Counted from the first letter of the stretch, positions 49,722 through 59,478 are shown. The stretch: DNA of 64,000 nt from Pseudomonas fluorescens (GCF_019212185.1 NZ_CP078138.1:4818501-4882500), one strand, 5' to 3'. Notes: a model not told the origin generated them from the sequence alone. A program made the numbers and translations.

Positions 49722-50906
49722 CTAGCGCACCGCTTCGAATAAGCCACTCGCGCCCATGCCACCGCCGACGCACATGGTGACGATGCCGTAGCGCAGATTG
49801 CGCCGTTGCAACTCACGCACCAGATGACCGACCTGACGCGAGCCGGTCATGCCAAACGGGTGACCGATTGAGATCGAACCGCCGTTGACGTTGTACTTGT
49901 CGCTGTCGATTTCCAGTCGGTCGCGGCTGTACAGGCACTGCGAGGCAAAGGCTTCGTTGAGTTCCCACAGATCAATATCCGCCACCTGCAAGCCCTTGGC
50001 CTTGAGCAGCCTGGGCACCGAGAACACCGGGCCGATACCCATCTCGTCCGGTTCGCAGCCGGCCACGGTAAAGCCACGGAAAAACGCCTTGGGCTTGAGC
50101 CCCAGTTGCAACGCCTTTTCCAGACTCATCACCAGGGTCATTGAGGCGCCGTCAGACAACTGCGAAGAGTTGCCTGCCGTCACCGAACCGTCTTCGGCGA
50201 ACACCGGTTTCAATCCGGCGAGGCTTTCGTAGGTGGTGTCGGGACGGTTGCAATCGTCGCGGTCAACGATGCCATCGAGGATTTGCACCTCCCCGGAGTT
50301 TTTGTCCTCAACCTTGTATTTCACCGCCATCGGCACGATTTCGTCGCTGAACAACCCGGCCGCCTGCGCCTGAGCGGTACGCAACTGGCTCTGCAAGGCA
50401 TAGCGATCCTGCTCTTCACGGCTGACCGAATAGCGTCGGGCGACGATTTCAGCGGTCTGGCCCATGGGGAAGTAAATCCCCGGCACCTGCTCCTTGAGCA
50501 AGGGATTGATCAGGTTGTCGGTGTTGACGCTTTTCATCGTCAGGCTGATGGACTCGACACCGCCGGCGACGATGATGTCGCTGCAACCCGAGGCGATCTG
50601 GTTGGCGGCAATCGCAATGGCCTGCAGGCCCGAGGAACAGAAACGGTTGAGGGTCATGCCGGCAGTGCCGGTGCCCAGGCGCGAGAGCACCGCGACGTTG
50701 CGCCCGATGTTGAAACCCTGGGCACCTTCGTTGGAGCCTGCGCCGACGATGCAGTCCTCGACGCTGGCCGGATCGATGCCATGGCGCTGCAGCAATGCGT
50801 TGACGCAATGGGCCGCCATGTCGTCCGGGCGAGTCTGGTTGAACTTGCCGCGAAACGATTTGGCCAGGCCGGTCCGTACGCTATCGACGATCACTACTTC
50901 ACGCAT
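49722..50906 (-). CDS. Acetyl-CoA C-acyltransferase (thiolase)
   Basis: A 394-residue thiolase. The nucleophilic cysteine lies in NRFCSSGLQAIAIAA near residue 88; the general-base histidine in GHPFGMTGSRQ near residue 350 and the second cysteine in MCVGGGMGAS near residue 380 complete the active site. It condenses or cleaves acyl-CoA and acetyl-CoA in fatty-acid degradation or ketoacyl metabolism. It is not next to a fadB-type partner, so which chain lengths it handles is unclear. Start ATG 50906 follows GAGG. Confidence 0.92.
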   Translation of the reverse strand: MREVVIVDSVRTGLAKSFRGKFNQTRPDDMAAHCVNALLQRHGIDPASVEDCIVGAGSNEGAQGFNIGRNVAVLSRLGTGTAGMTLNRFCSSGLQAIAIAANQIASGCSDIIVAGGVESISLTMKSVNTDNLINPLLKEQVPGIYFPMGQTAEIVARRYSVSREEQDRYALQSQLRTAQAQAAGLFSDEIVPMAVKYKVEDKNSGEVQILDGIVDRDDCNRPDTTYESLAGLKPVFAEDGSVTAGNSSQLSDGASMTLVMSLEKALQLGLKPKAFFRGFTVAGCEPDEMGIGPVFSVPRLLKAKGLQVADIDLWELNEAFASQCLYSRDRLEIDSDKYNVNGGSISIGHPFGMTGSRQVGHLVRELQRRNLRYGIVTMCVGGGMGASGLFEAVR

Positions 50907-51011
50907 GGCATACCTCGAATGTTGTTGTCATTGAAAGAAGTGAATCGAGCATAGATCCACCTGATCGCTGACCGCGACAATCATTCACCTCGCGTATGCA
51001 AACCCATCGAA

Positions 51012-52535
51012 CTACTTCTTGTCGTCCTTGTGCTTTTTGGCATGCCGGTCGGATTTCTCGAACGCTGCTTCCAGGGCGCGGTTGATGGTGCGCAACACCT
51101 TGACCCGAGCCCAGCGCTTGTCATTGGCCTCCACCAGCGTCCAGGGCGCGACCTCGGTGCTGGTGCGGTCGACCATGTCGCCCACAGCCGTGCGGTAGTC
51201 GTCCCACTTCTCGCGGTTACGCCAGTCGTCCTCAGTGATCTTGAAGCGCTTGAAGGGGATCTGCTCGCGTTCCTGGAAACGCTCCAGCTGGGTCTGCTTG
51301 TCGATGGCCAGCCAGAACTTCACCACAATCACATTGGAGGCGTTGATCTGCTCTTCAAAGTCGTTGATCTCGCTGTAGGCGCGCATCCAGTCGGCTTGGG
51401 TGCAGAAACCTTCGATGCGCTCCACCAGCACCCGGCCGTACCAGGAGCGGTCGAAGATGGTGAATTTTCCGCGCGCTGGAAGGTGTCGCCAGAAGCGCCA
51501 CAGGTAAGGTTGCGCACGCTCTTCCTCGGTCGGCGCGGCAATCGGCACGATGCTGTACTGACGCGGGTCCAGCGCCGCCGCCACACGGCGGATCGCCCCG
51601 CCCTTGCCGGCGGCATCGTTGCCCTCGAACACCGCGATCAGCGCGTGCCGGCGCATGCGCTTGTCACGCAACAAGCCGGCCAGGCGGGCCTGCTCGGTAA
51701 TCAGTTGCTCTTCGTAGTCTTTCTTGTCCAGGCGCTGGTTGAGGTCGAGGCTGTCCAGCAGGCTGAAATGGTCGACGCTGGTGGTCAATGGCGCGGCGCT
51801 GACCTTCTCCGGCTTGAGCTTGGCGCGCTTGAGCGCCCCCTGCAGGCCCTCGAGCAGAATCTTGCCGACCGCCAGGCTGCGGTAATAGGGATCGACCCCT
51901 TCGATAACGTGCCACGGCGCATAGTCGCGACTGGTGCGGCGGATCGCCCGCTCGCCGTAATGCACAAACTTGTCGTAGGTCTGCGATTGCTGCCAGTCCA
52001 GCGGGCTGATGCGCCAGCTGTGCAGCGGATCGTCCTGCAGCGACTTGAGGCGCGCCTTCATCTGTTTCTTGGACAGGTGGAACCAGAACTTGAAGATCAG
52101 CGCACCTTCGTCGCACAGCAGTTTTTCCAGGCGCTCCGCTCCGGTGATCGCCTGATCGAGCACTGCGTCCTTGAACAGGCCGTGGACCCGCCCCTGCAGC
52201 ATCTGGCTGTACCAGTTGCCGAAAAACACCCCCATGCGGCCCTTGGCCGGGAGCATCCGCCAATAGCGCCAGGCCGGTGGCCGCGCCAGCTCTTCGTCAG
52301 TTTGCTGGTCGAAGGTGCGCACTTCGATCAGCCGCGGATCCATCCATTCATTGAGCAACTTGACCGTCTCGCCCTTGCCGGCGCCTTCGATGCCGTTAAT
52401 CAACACGATCACCGGAAAGCGCGCTTGCTGCTGCAATTCGAACTGAGCTTCGAGCAGGGCTTCACGCAGCGCCGGGACTTCGGCCTCATAGGTTTCTTTG
52501 TCGATCACGTGACCGATTTCGGCGGATTCGAACAT
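51012..52535 (-). CDS. pap: Polyphosphate:AMP phosphotransferase (tandem PPK2, PAP)
   Basis: A 507-residue protein with two PPK2 domains, the class II form that phosphorylates AMP to ADP using polyphosphate. Each has a Walker A: NGIEGAGKGETVKL near residue 45 and EGNDAAGKGGAIRR near residue 300; the second domain also shows the paired DRSWYGRVLVERIEG lid motif, while the first has GNWYSQMLQGRVHG. As in other two-domain members the C-terminal copy is expected to be catalytic. ATG 52535 has AAGGGAG eight bases upstream. A REP element follows upstream at 52610. Confidence 0.92.
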   Translation of the reverse strand: MFESAEIGHVIDKETYEAEVPALREALLEAQFELQQQARFPVIVLINGIEGAGKGETVKLLNEWMDPRLIEVRTFDQQTDEELARPPAWRYWRMLPAKGRMGVFFGNWYSQMLQGRVHGLFKDAVLDQAITGAERLEKLLCDEGALIFKFWFHLSKKQMKARLKSLQDDPLHSWRISPLDWQQSQTYDKFVHYGERAIRRTSRDYAPWHVIEGVDPYYRSLAVGKILLEGLQGALKRAKLKPEKVSAAPLTTSVDHFSLLDSLDLNQRLDKKDYEEQLITEQARLAGLLRDKRMRRHALIAVFEGNDAAGKGGAIRRVAAALDPRQYSIVPIAAPTEEERAQPYLWRFWRHLPARGKFTIFDRSWYGRVLVERIEGFCTQADWMRAYSEINDFEEQINASNVIVVKFWLAIDKQTQLERFQEREQIPFKRFKITEDDWRNREKWDDYRTAVGDMVDRTSTEVAPWTLVEANDKRWARVKVLRTINRALEAAFEKSDRHAKKHKDDKK

Positions 52536-52609
52536 GGCTGACTCCCTTCCAAGATGGCTCAAGACTAGCGGATTGATGGCCCTCGTGTGCGCAATGCTGC
52601 TCTGCTTTT

Positions 52610-52632
52610 TGTAGGAGCGAGCCCGCTCGCGA
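52610..52632. repeat. REP sequence
   Basis: A 23-base palindrome-containing REP (GGAGCGAGCCCGCTCGC core) in the pap-mnmC intergenic region. It differs from the gyrA-serC pair at the centre (CCC for CTT). A degenerate partner may lie near 52675-52700 (TTCGCGATCAGC), so it may be the remnant of a doublet. Confidence 0.85.
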
Positions 52633-52730
52633 AAAACTCGAGAGCGCCGCGTTTATTCAAAATGCCCGCGTCATCGTTGACGTTCTTCGCGATCAGCTAG
52701 AATGCCCGCCTTGCCCACACCGAGCCTGCC

Positions 52731-54719
52731 ATGAATCCTGCACTGCCCCACGCCCAACTCGACTGGGACGACCAAGGCCGCCCGCGTTCGCGGGTGTTCG
52801 ACGACGTGTACTTTTCCGATCAGTCGGGCCTTGACGAAACCCGCTACGTGTTCATCGAGCAGAACCGCTTGAGTGAACGCTTTGCCGCACTTAAGGCAAA
52901 CGAAAAGCTGGTGATTGGCGAAACTGGCTTTGGCACCGGGCTGAATTTTCTCTGTGCCTGGCAACTGTTCGAGCAACAGGTCGTGGCCGGTGCGCGCTTG
53001 CATTTCATCAGCGTCGAGAAGTACCCGCTGAGCCCACCCGACCTGCAGCGAGCGCTGGCGCTCTGGCCGCAGCTCAAACCTTTCGCCGATCAACTGCTGG
53101 CGCAGTACGTGGCGATCCACCCGGGGTTCCAGCGACTGGTGCTGGATAACGGGCGCGTGACCCTGACCCTGTTGATCGGTGATGCGTTGGAGCAATTGCC
53201 GCAACTCGATGCCCAGGTCGACGCCTGGTTTCTCGATGGCTTCGCCCCGGCAAAAAATCCGGACATGTGGACCGCCGAACTGTTCGCCGAACTGGCGCGC
53301 CTGGCAGCCCCCGACTCGACCATCAGCACCTTCACCAGCACCGGCTGGGTACGCCGCCTGCTCAATGCCGCGGGATTCAAAATGCGCCGCACGCCGGGCA
53401 TCGGTCATAAATGGGAGATCCTGCGCGGGGCGTTTCTTGGCTGGCCCGAAGACATCCCGCCCGCCGCCAGCGCCAAACCCTGGTTCACCCGCCCGGCGCC
53501 ATGGCGCGGTGAACGTCGCGCGCTGGTGATCGGTGCCGGCCTGGCCGGTTGCGCCAGCGCCGCCAGCCTCGCAGCCCGTGGCTGGCAGGTCAGCCTGCTG
53601 GAGCGTCATGCCGATCTGGCCCAGGAAGCCTCGGGCAATCCTCAGGGCGTGCTGTACCTCAAGCTTTCGGCCCATGGCACCGCCCTGTCACAGATGATCG
53701 TCAGCGGTTTCGGCCATACCCGCCGTCTGCTCGAACACCTGCAACGCGGCAGCGACTGGGACGACTGCGGCGTGCTGCAACTGGCGTTCAACGCCAAGGA
53801 AGCCGAGCGCCAGGCGCAACTGGCAGCGGCCTTCCCCGCCGATCTGGTGCATCAGCTTGATCAACAGCAGGCCGAGGCCCGCGCAGGCGTAGCCCTGGAG
53901 CACGGCGGCTTGTTCTACCCGGAAGGCGGCTGGGTGCACCCGCCAGCGCTGTGCCAATGGCAGGCGACCCACCCCAGCGTGCAGTTGCTGAGTCACCGCG
54001 AGGCCGTGGAGTTACGCAAGGTCGATGATCAGTGGCAAGCCTGGGACGGCGAGAGCTTATTGGCCAGCGCGCCGTTGGTGGTCCTCGCCGGCGCCGCCGA
54101 AATCAAGCGTTTCGCGCAAAGCGCCGAACTGCCGCTCAAGCGCATTCGCGGGCAAATCACCCGCCTGCCGCAAACCGCCGACAGCCAGTGCCTTTCCACG
54201 GTGGTCTGCGCCGAAGGCTACGTCGCTCCGGCCCGCTTGGGCGAACACACCCTGGGCGCCAGCTTCGATTTCCACAGCGACGATCTGACGCCGACCACCG
54301 CCGAACACCTAGGCAACCTGGAAATGCTCAAAGAGATATCCACTGACCTGGTGACGCGTCTGCACGCCGATCAACTCGATCCGCAGCAGTTACAAGGCCG
54401 GGCCGCCTTTCGCTGCACCAGCCCGGACTACCTGCCCATCGTTGGCCCGCTCGCCGATCGCCAGGCCTTCATAGAGGCCTATGCAGCCCTGGCCCGAGAT
54501 GCGCGGCAGGTTCCGGACATCGTCTGCCCGTGGCTAGAAGGCCTCTACGCCAACAGCGGCCACGGCTCGCGCGGCTTGATCACCGCGCCGCTGTCCGGCG
54601 AATTGCTGGCCGCCTGGCTGGACAACGAACCGTTGCCGCTGCCGCGCGGTGTGGCTGAGGCCTGTCACCCCAATCGCTTCGCTTTGCGCCAATTGATCAG
54701 GGGCAAGGCCGGCCAATGA
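52731..54719 (+). CDS. mnmC: Bifunctional tRNA mnm5s2U34 biosynthesis enzyme MnmC
   Basis: A 662-residue fusion completing the mnm5s2U34 wobble modification. Residues about 1-245 are the SAM-dependent MnmC2 methyltransferase (GETGFGTGLNFL near residue 60, DGFAPAKNPDMW). Residues about 260-662 are the FAD-dependent MnmC1 oxidoreductase that removes the carboxymethyl group: RALVIGAGLAGCASAASLAARGW near residue 262 binds FAD, and GSRGL near the C terminus is typical. It starts at ATG 52731 and ends two bases before the convergent SulP gene. Confidence 0.95.
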   Translation: MNPALPHAQLDWDDQGRPRSRVFDDVYFSDQSGLDETRYVFIEQNRLSERFAALKANEKLVIGETGFGTGLNFLCAWQLFEQQVVAGARLHFISVEKYPLSPPDLQRALALWPQLKPFADQLLAQYVAIHPGFQRLVLDNGRVTLTLLIGDALEQLPQLDAQVDAWFLDGFAPAKNPDMWTAELFAELARLAAPDSTISTFTSTGWVRRLLNAAGFKMRRTPGIGHKWEILRGAFLGWPEDIPPAASAKPWFTRPAPWRGERRALVIGAGLAGCASAASLAARGWQVSLLERHADLAQEASGNPQGVLYLKLSAHGTALSQMIVSGFGHTRRLLEHLQRGSDWDDCGVLQLAFNAKEAERQAQLAAAFPADLVHQLDQQQAEARAGVALEHGGLFYPEGGWVHPPALCQWQATHPSVQLLSHREAVELRKVDDQWQAWDGESLLASAPLVVLAGAAEIKRFAQSAELPLKRIRGQITRLPQTADSQCLSTVVCAEGYVAPARLGEHTLGASFDFHSDDLTPTTAEHLGNLEMLKEISTDLVTRLHADQLDPQQLQGRAAFRCTSPDYLPIVGPLADRQAFIEAYAALARDARQVPDIVCPWLEGLYANSGHGSRGLITAPLSGELLAAWLDNEPLPLPRGVAEACHPNRFALRQLIRGKAGQ

Positions 54720-54721
54720 TT

Positions 54722-56488
54722 TCAGTGCTGGCGGTCGCCGGGATACAGCGCCAGATAGTTGCTGACCGCATCGTCAATTGTGGGAAAGAACGCCGCTTCG
54801 CCCAGACGGGCGAACAGGCCGAAGCGCTTGAGCTTGTCCTTGACCGGGTCTTTCATCTCGGCCACGCACAACTTGATGCCCGCTGCATGCAGGGTTTCGT
54901 CCAGTTCCGCCAGCACATCGGCTGAGGTCACGTCGACGCTGGTCACCGGTTCGGCGGCCACCACCAGCCAGCGTACCGGCGTCGGCGAGGCGGCCACGGC
55001 GTCCAGCACACGGTCGTTGAACAGTTCCGCGTTGGCGAAAAACAGCGGCGCATCCCAACGGAACAGCACCAGCCCGGGGATCAAACTGGCCTGTGGATAA
55101 CGTTGGATATCGTGGTAGCCCTTGACCCCGTCGGGCTGCCCCAGCACCGCGGAATAGGGACGCCAGCCATCCCAGAGAAACTCAATCACGGCGAGCACGA
55201 TGGCCAGGGCGATCCCTTCAATCGCACCGAACACCGCAACGCCGATGGTGCAGACAATCGACAGCCAGAACTCCCAGCGCTGGATGCGATAGATACGCCG
55301 CAGGTCGGCGACTTCGATCAGGCCGATCGCCGAGGCAATCACCACCGCCGCCAGTGCGGCATTGGGCAGGTGCTGCAACAGGTTCGGTGCCACCATCAGC
55401 AGCAAGGCCACCGTCAAAGCACCAACGATCCCGGTCAACTGGGTTTTCGAGCCTGCGGCTTCGGCCACCGGGGTCCGCGACGAACTGCTGCTGATGGGAA
55501 AGCCCTGGAAGAACCCGGCCGCCAGGTTGGCAAAGCCCAGACCGGCCATTTCCTGGTTGGGGTCGACGTAGCTGCGGGTGCGCGCCGCGTAGACTCTTGA
55601 CAGCACGCTGGTGTCGGCGAATGAAACCAGCGCCACCGCGCAGCCACCAATCAACACCGGGACCAGGTCTTCGCGAGTAATCCAGGGAATGGCGAATGCC
55701 GGCAAGCCCTGGGGCAACGCGCCGAGCACCGAGACCCCGGCACTCGCCCCCAGATCCAGCACGCCGACAGCGACCGTCGCCCCGACCACGGCGATGAGGA
55801 TGCCGGGGATGCGTTTGTTGCCCTTGAGCAGCAGGATCACCGCCAGGGTCGTGGCGCCGACCGCAAAGGTGATCCAGTTGCTCTTGCCGTCGACTATTGA
55901 CGTGGCAATGGACCAGAGGTTGGTCAGTGGGCCTTCGGACTCGATGGAGAAACCGAACATCTTCGGCAACTGGCTGATCAATACGGTCAGGGCAATCCCG
56001 TTCATATAGCCATAGCGAATCGGCTTGGACAGCAACTCGGTGATAAAACCCAGACGCGCAATGCCGGCGAGGATGCACACCACGCCTGAGACAATCGCCA
56101 TCGCCGCCGCCAGGGCCACGGCGCGCTGCGGATCACCACCGGACAGCGGCAGGATGACGGCGAGGATCACCGCCGCCAGCGACGAGTCCGGGCCCAGCAC
56201 CAGAATCCGGCTGGGACCGAACAGGGCATAGGCAATCAGCGGCACGATGGTCGCATACAGGCCATAGATGCCAGGCAACCCGGATGCCACCGCATAGGCG
56301 ATACCCACGGGCACCAGCATGGTGGTCAGCACCAGACCGGCGAGGATGTCGTGGCGCAACCAGGCGATCTGGTACTCGCGCAAGGTGCGAAATCCGGGCA
56401 GCCAGCGGTTCCAGCCGGTGTTGACGCCGGTCTTGCGCACGATGCGCCCCGGCTCGGGACTTGGCGACGGCGAGTCCGCAAGGTTCAT
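54722..56488 (-). CDS. SulP-family anion transporter with STAS domain
   Basis: A 588-residue SLC26/SulP permease: about 12-14 membrane spans (residues 30-430; GLVLTTMLVPVGIAYAVASGLPGIYGLYATIVP is the SulP signature region) and a C-terminal STAS domain (about 455-560). Substrates in this family include sulfate, bicarbonate, chloride and dicarboxylates; nothing adjacent decides. ATG 56488 follows AGGGG. It is downstream of the HlyD-DUF3302 pair but separated from it by 120 bases and a hairpin. Confidence 0.93.
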   Translation of the reverse strand: MNLADSPSPSPEPGRIVRKTGVNTGWNRWLPGFRTLREYQIAWLRHDILAGLVLTTMLVPVGIAYAVASGLPGIYGLYATIVPLIAYALFGPSRILVLGPDSSLAAVILAVILPLSGGDPQRAVALAAAMAIVSGVVCILAGIARLGFITELLSKPIRYGYMNGIALTVLISQLPKMFGFSIESEGPLTNLWSIATSIVDGKSNWITFAVGATTLAVILLLKGNKRIPGILIAVVGATVAVGVLDLGASAGVSVLGALPQGLPAFAIPWITREDLVPVLIGGCAVALVSFADTSVLSRVYAARTRSYVDPNQEMAGLGFANLAAGFFQGFPISSSSSRTPVAEAAGSKTQLTGIVGALTVALLLMVAPNLLQHLPNAALAAVVIASAIGLIEVADLRRIYRIQRWEFWLSIVCTIGVAVFGAIEGIALAIVLAVIEFLWDGWRPYSAVLGQPDGVKGYHDIQRYPQASLIPGLVLFRWDAPLFFANAELFNDRVLDAVAASPTPVRWLVVAAEPVTSVDVTSADVLAELDETLHAAGIKLCVAEMKDPVKDKLKRFGLFARLGEAAFFPTIDDAVSNYLALYPGDRQH

Positions 56489-56570
56489 GGGTCTGGCCCC
56501 TAAGTGTGGAGGATGTGTAGCGCCCGTCAGCGTTGTTCAGGGACTTGTGAAGAATCGCGAGAATGACCGA

Positions 56571-56599
56571 GGGGGAGCCGACCAGTGCCGGTCTCCCCC
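56571..56599. terminator. Hairpin between HlyD-type gene and SulP gene
   Basis: The arms GGGGGAG-CCG and CGG-CTCCCCC pair around an eight-base loop with one bulged T on the right arm. It begins 10 bases after the HlyD-type gene. There is no U-tract on the minus strand, so factor-independent termination is doubtful. Confidence 0.45.
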
Positions 56600-56608
56600 C
56601 CTCATCTG

Positions 56609-57568
56609 TCAATGGAACGGGAAGATGTAGTTCATCCAGGCGGCCATGCGCAGCAGTATCTTGCGCATGATCGCCACATGGTGGAAGTGCTGGCTGTACA
56701 GCGCCGCCTGACCATATGAGCCACCGGGTAGCAACTTGGCGTACTCCGGATAATCCGGGTCAGTGATCTCGATGATCACCGGCACCCGACCCGGTGGTGG
56801 CGATCCGGTGTAGCTGAGCAAGGTGCCGGATGGCTGGATCTGCCCCTCGCCTATCACACTGATGACATTCTTCACCTTACCGGTAAACACTCGTCCGGGA
56901 ATGCCGTCGAAGGCGACCTCCGCCTCATCGCCCGGCACCAGGCGCAGCAAGCTGTTCTGGCGCATCCAGGCAGCAAAGTATTGGCCCTCTTCCGGGATGA
57001 AGACCATCGACGGACGCAGCGGAAACTTGGTCGCCATCATCCCCGCACGCAGCGAAACATGGGTCACGAAACCCTTGCTCGGTGCCCGTACGGTGGTGTT
57101 GTCCAAATCGAACTGGGCGTTGTCGATCTGCCCCTGCAGGTCGTCCACCAGGGCTTGGGCCGCATCCAGCTCGCGCCGCGTACCGAAGTTGCGCTTGATC
57201 AGTTCGTTGATTCGGAACAAATCAGCCCGTGCGGAGATTTGCTGGGCTTTCAGCGACTTGAGGCGGTTCTGGAACGGCTCGGGGTCGATGCGAAACAGCA
57301 CATCCCCGGTTTTCAGCGGCTCGTTGCCCTTGACCGGCACCTCGATCACCTTGCCCGTCACGGTCGGGATAATCGGCACCGAGACGAAGTACGAACGCGC
57401 CACCTCCGAATACGGGTGGTTGTAGTTCATCAGGAAGATCAGCGCGCCAATCAACACCACGCCGCCCAACACGGCGGTCGGCACCGTCCACTTGTTCAGG
57501 GGAATACGGAAAATCTTGAAGATTGCCACGCAGATGGCGGTGTAGGTCAGGATCAGTAATAAGTCCAT
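56609..57568 (-). CDS. HlyD/EmrA-type membrane-fusion (periplasmic adaptor) protein
   Basis: A 319-residue membrane-fusion protein. Residues about 25-50 include one N-terminal membrane helix, followed by a lipoyl-like half (VTGKVIEVPVKGNEPLKTGDVLFRID), a coiled-coil hairpin (about 115-170) and the second lipoyl half with APSKGFVTHVSLRAGMMA, then a beta barrel. It would bridge an inner-membrane transporter and outer-membrane channel, but no RND or MFS pump follows. Instead it adjoins a DUF3302 gene, 3 bases upstream. This YiaV/YibH-DUF3302 pairing resembles that of E. coli yibH-yibI. Confidence 0.88.
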   Translation of the reverse strand: MDLLLILTYTAICVAIFKIFRIPLNKWTVPTAVLGGVVLIGALIFLMNYNHPYSEVARSYFVSVPIIPTVTGKVIEVPVKGNEPLKTGDVLFRIDPEPFQNRLKSLKAQQISARADLFRINELIKRNFGTRRELDAAQALVDDLQGQIDNAQFDLDNTTVRAPSKGFVTHVSLRAGMMATKFPLRPSMVFIPEEGQYFAAWMRQNSLLRLVPGDEAEVAFDGIPGRVFTGKVKNVISVIGEGQIQPSGTLLSYTGSPPPGRVPVIIEITDPDYPEYAKLLPGGSYGQAALYSQHFHHVAIMRKILLRMAAWMNYIFPFH

Positions 57569-57571
57569 GGT

Positions 57572-57928
57572 TTATTGCCGTCCTTCTATAGAAGAGTCAT
57601 CGGACTGCGTCTTCCCTTCCAGGCGCTGCACCCGTTGGCGCAGTTCAGCCAGCTCCTTGACCAGCTCCGCATCGAGTTTCAACTGCTCGGGATCCGTGCG
57701 AAATCCCCAGCCGCGATCCTCCCGGTACAACATCGCCCAGATCCACAGGAACGGCCACAACGCATGCAGGGTGAACAGACTCACCCAACCTGCTGCATGA
57801 ATAGCGTCCTGATGCGGATGTTTGCGGTGTACGGCAATTTCGTAGGGAATGTCGTGCAGCACGATAATCCCGTAGAACAACACGATTGCCGCAAAAAAAA
57901 GAATGCCCAGCGCAATGTAGTCGAGCAC
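57572..57928 (-). CDS. DUF3302 inner-membrane protein (YiaW/YibI type)
   Basis: A 118-residue protein with two membrane helices (about residues 5-25 and 48-72; LDYIALGILFFAAIVLFYG and a segment ending ALWPFLWIWAML), then a polar C-terminal region with a coiled-coil stretch. This is the DUF3302 pattern, found beside an HlyD-type adaptor (E. coli yiaW-yiaV, yibI-yibH). GTG 57928 gives the family start VLDYIALG with a GGGAGG site; the open frame extends 37 codons further upstream but lacks similarity. It lies 3 bases before the adaptor gene. Function unknown. Confidence 0.85.
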   Translation of the reverse strand: MLDYIALGILFFAAIVLFYGIIVLHDIPYEIAVHRKHPHQDAIHAAGWVSLFTLHALWPFLWIWAMLYREDRGWGFRTDPEQLKLDAELVKELAELRQRVQRLEGKTQSDDSSIEGRQ

Positions 57929-58215
57929 GACGCCCCCCTCCCGAAAAACAAAAACAGCGCGTACGCACCACGTGAGTGCTGTGATGGTCGACTGCGGTCG
58001 CTGCTCCGCGCGCGCCCGTTCGAAATCAGAATAGTTCAAGTTTAATCGCCTGCCCGGCTATCGCTCGCTGACTTAACTCAGTGAAATCGCAGATAGCAGA
58101 CAGTCCCATGCAGGGCGAAATGCTCGGCAATTCAATCGATAAGGTCACCAGGCAAGTTGCCGAACACCGACTATTCTTGGGCGTGTCCGTCAGCTATCAC
58201 AGGGAAACCAAGCTC

Positions 58216-58800
58216 ATGAAATCCGTCAAATCCTTCGCCTTGCGTGTCGCGTTTGCCACTCTCCTGTCGACTGCCGGCATCAGTGCCCAGGCGGCTGATA
58301 TTCCGTTGGGCAGTACCGCGATGGAAGGCCACTTCGTGACGAAAGTGCTGGCAGTCGATGCGGCGAATTATCAGGTCACCATCGAAGGCCTCAACAAGCA
58401 GCCGATTCCCCTGCAACTGACCGATCAAGCCAAAGCCCTGCCCAACCTGAAAGTCGGAGATAACGTCGACATCCAGGTGCTGCGCTCGGTGGCCTATGTA
58501 CTCGACACCCAGGTGGGGGGTGCACCCAAAGTCAGCGATGAAGCCATGACCATTCGCGCCACCAAAGACAACCCCAATCCCGGCGGCGAGGCGGTACGCC
58601 AGGTCAAGGTCACCTCGAAGATTACCCAGATCGATTTGAAGACCCATGAAGTGACCTTGATGCCTCCAGAAGGCAAGGTCAGGGTGGTCAAGGTCGAGGA
58701 CCCGCAGCTTCAAGAGCGCATGAAGAAGCTGCAGGTGGGGCAGACGGTCGAGGCGATCTACACCGAGATCCTGAAAATCAAAACCTCGACCAACCCATAA
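58216..58800 (+). CDS. Exported protein of unknown function
   Basis: A 194-residue protein with a signal peptide (residues 1-26, SFALRVAFATLLSTAGISAQA, cleavage after AQA). The mature part looks like two beta-rich repeats, each beginning with a strand followed by a lysine- and glycine-rich stretch (YQVTIEGLNKQPIP, HEVTLMPPEGKVR) and LKVGDNVDIQV or LQVGQTVEAIY; this suggests a small periplasmic OB/SH3-like fold, without recognised family. ATG 58216 follows AGGGAAACC. The MarC gene follows 6 bases later without a clear ribosome site, so they may be coupled. Confidence 0.85.
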   Translation: MKSVKSFALRVAFATLLSTAGISAQAADIPLGSTAMEGHFVTKVLAVDAANYQVTIEGLNKQPIPLQLTDQAKALPNLKVGDNVDIQVLRSVAYVLDTQVGGAPKVSDEAMTIRATKDNPNPGGEAVRQVKVTSKITQIDLKTHEVTLMPPEGKVRVVKVEDPQLQERMKKLQVGQTVEAIYTEILKIKTSTNP

Positions 58801-58806
58801 TCGCCC

Positions 58807-59478
58807 ATGAGTGATTTATTCAACGCGATTGCCCTGGGATTGCTGGCGTTGTTGCCGTTGCTCAACCCGCCCACCACCGTGGCGCTGTTCCTCGCCCTGA
58901 GTAAAGGACTCAACCAACGGCAAAAGAATAAACAGGCGCGGCTGACGGCCTTCTATGTCTTCCTGATCATGACGCTGACCTACTACACCGGCGAACTGAT
59001 CATGGATGCCTTCAACATCTCCATCCCCGGTTTGCGCATAGCCGGGGGTGGAATCCTGATCGTCATGGGCATGAAGATGCTGTTTCCACCGCCCGCACCA
59101 CCGACGACCGACCATGACGTCAAGGAAAAGGAGAGCTTCGCCTTGATCCCGCTGGCTATGCCCAGCACCGCCGGCCCCGGCACCATTGCCTTGATCATCA
59201 GTTCTGCGGCAACGATCAAGCACAGCACGATGTTCCCGGCCTGGGTGATAATGGCCGCCCCTGCGCTAATCTTCCTGTTCACCGCGCTGATCCTGTGGAT
59301 CTGCCTGCGCAGCTCGGGGCTGATCATGCGCATAACCGGCGAGTCCGGGATCGACGCAATCTCCCGACTGATGGGCTTTTTGCTGGTGTGCATGGGCGCT
59401 CAGTTCGCCATCAATGGCTCGATCGAAATCGTCCAGTCGCTCATCGACAGCAACTTCCATCCGCCGCGCCTGCCCTAG
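58807..59478 (+). CDS. MarC-family integral membrane protein
   Basis: A 223-residue protein with six predicted membrane helices. The conserved N-terminal segment LLALLPLLNPPTTVALFLALSKG and the central PLAMPSTAGPGTIALIISSA are the two similar halves of the family. MarC proteins (UPF0056) were once linked to multiple antibiotic resistance, but that role was withdrawn; the activity is unknown. ATG 58807 lies just after the exported-protein gene. The cobalamin riboswitch of the next operon follows about 45 bases later. Confidence 0.9.
   Translation: MSDLFNAIALGLLALLPLLNPPTTVALFLALSKGLNQRQKNKQARLTAFYVFLIMTLTYYTGELIMDAFNISIPGLRIAGGGILIVMGMKMLFPPPAPPTTDHDVKEKESFALIPLAMPSTAGPGTIALIISSAATIKHSTMFPAWVIMAAPALIFLFTALILWICLRSSGLIMRITGESGIDAISRLMGFLLVCMGAQFAINGSIEIVQSLIDSNFHPPRLP

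Noticed and set aside
51030..52541. Plus-strand open frame of 503 codons opposite pap
   Set aside because: Shadow of the tandem PPK2 gene with two Walker A motifs.
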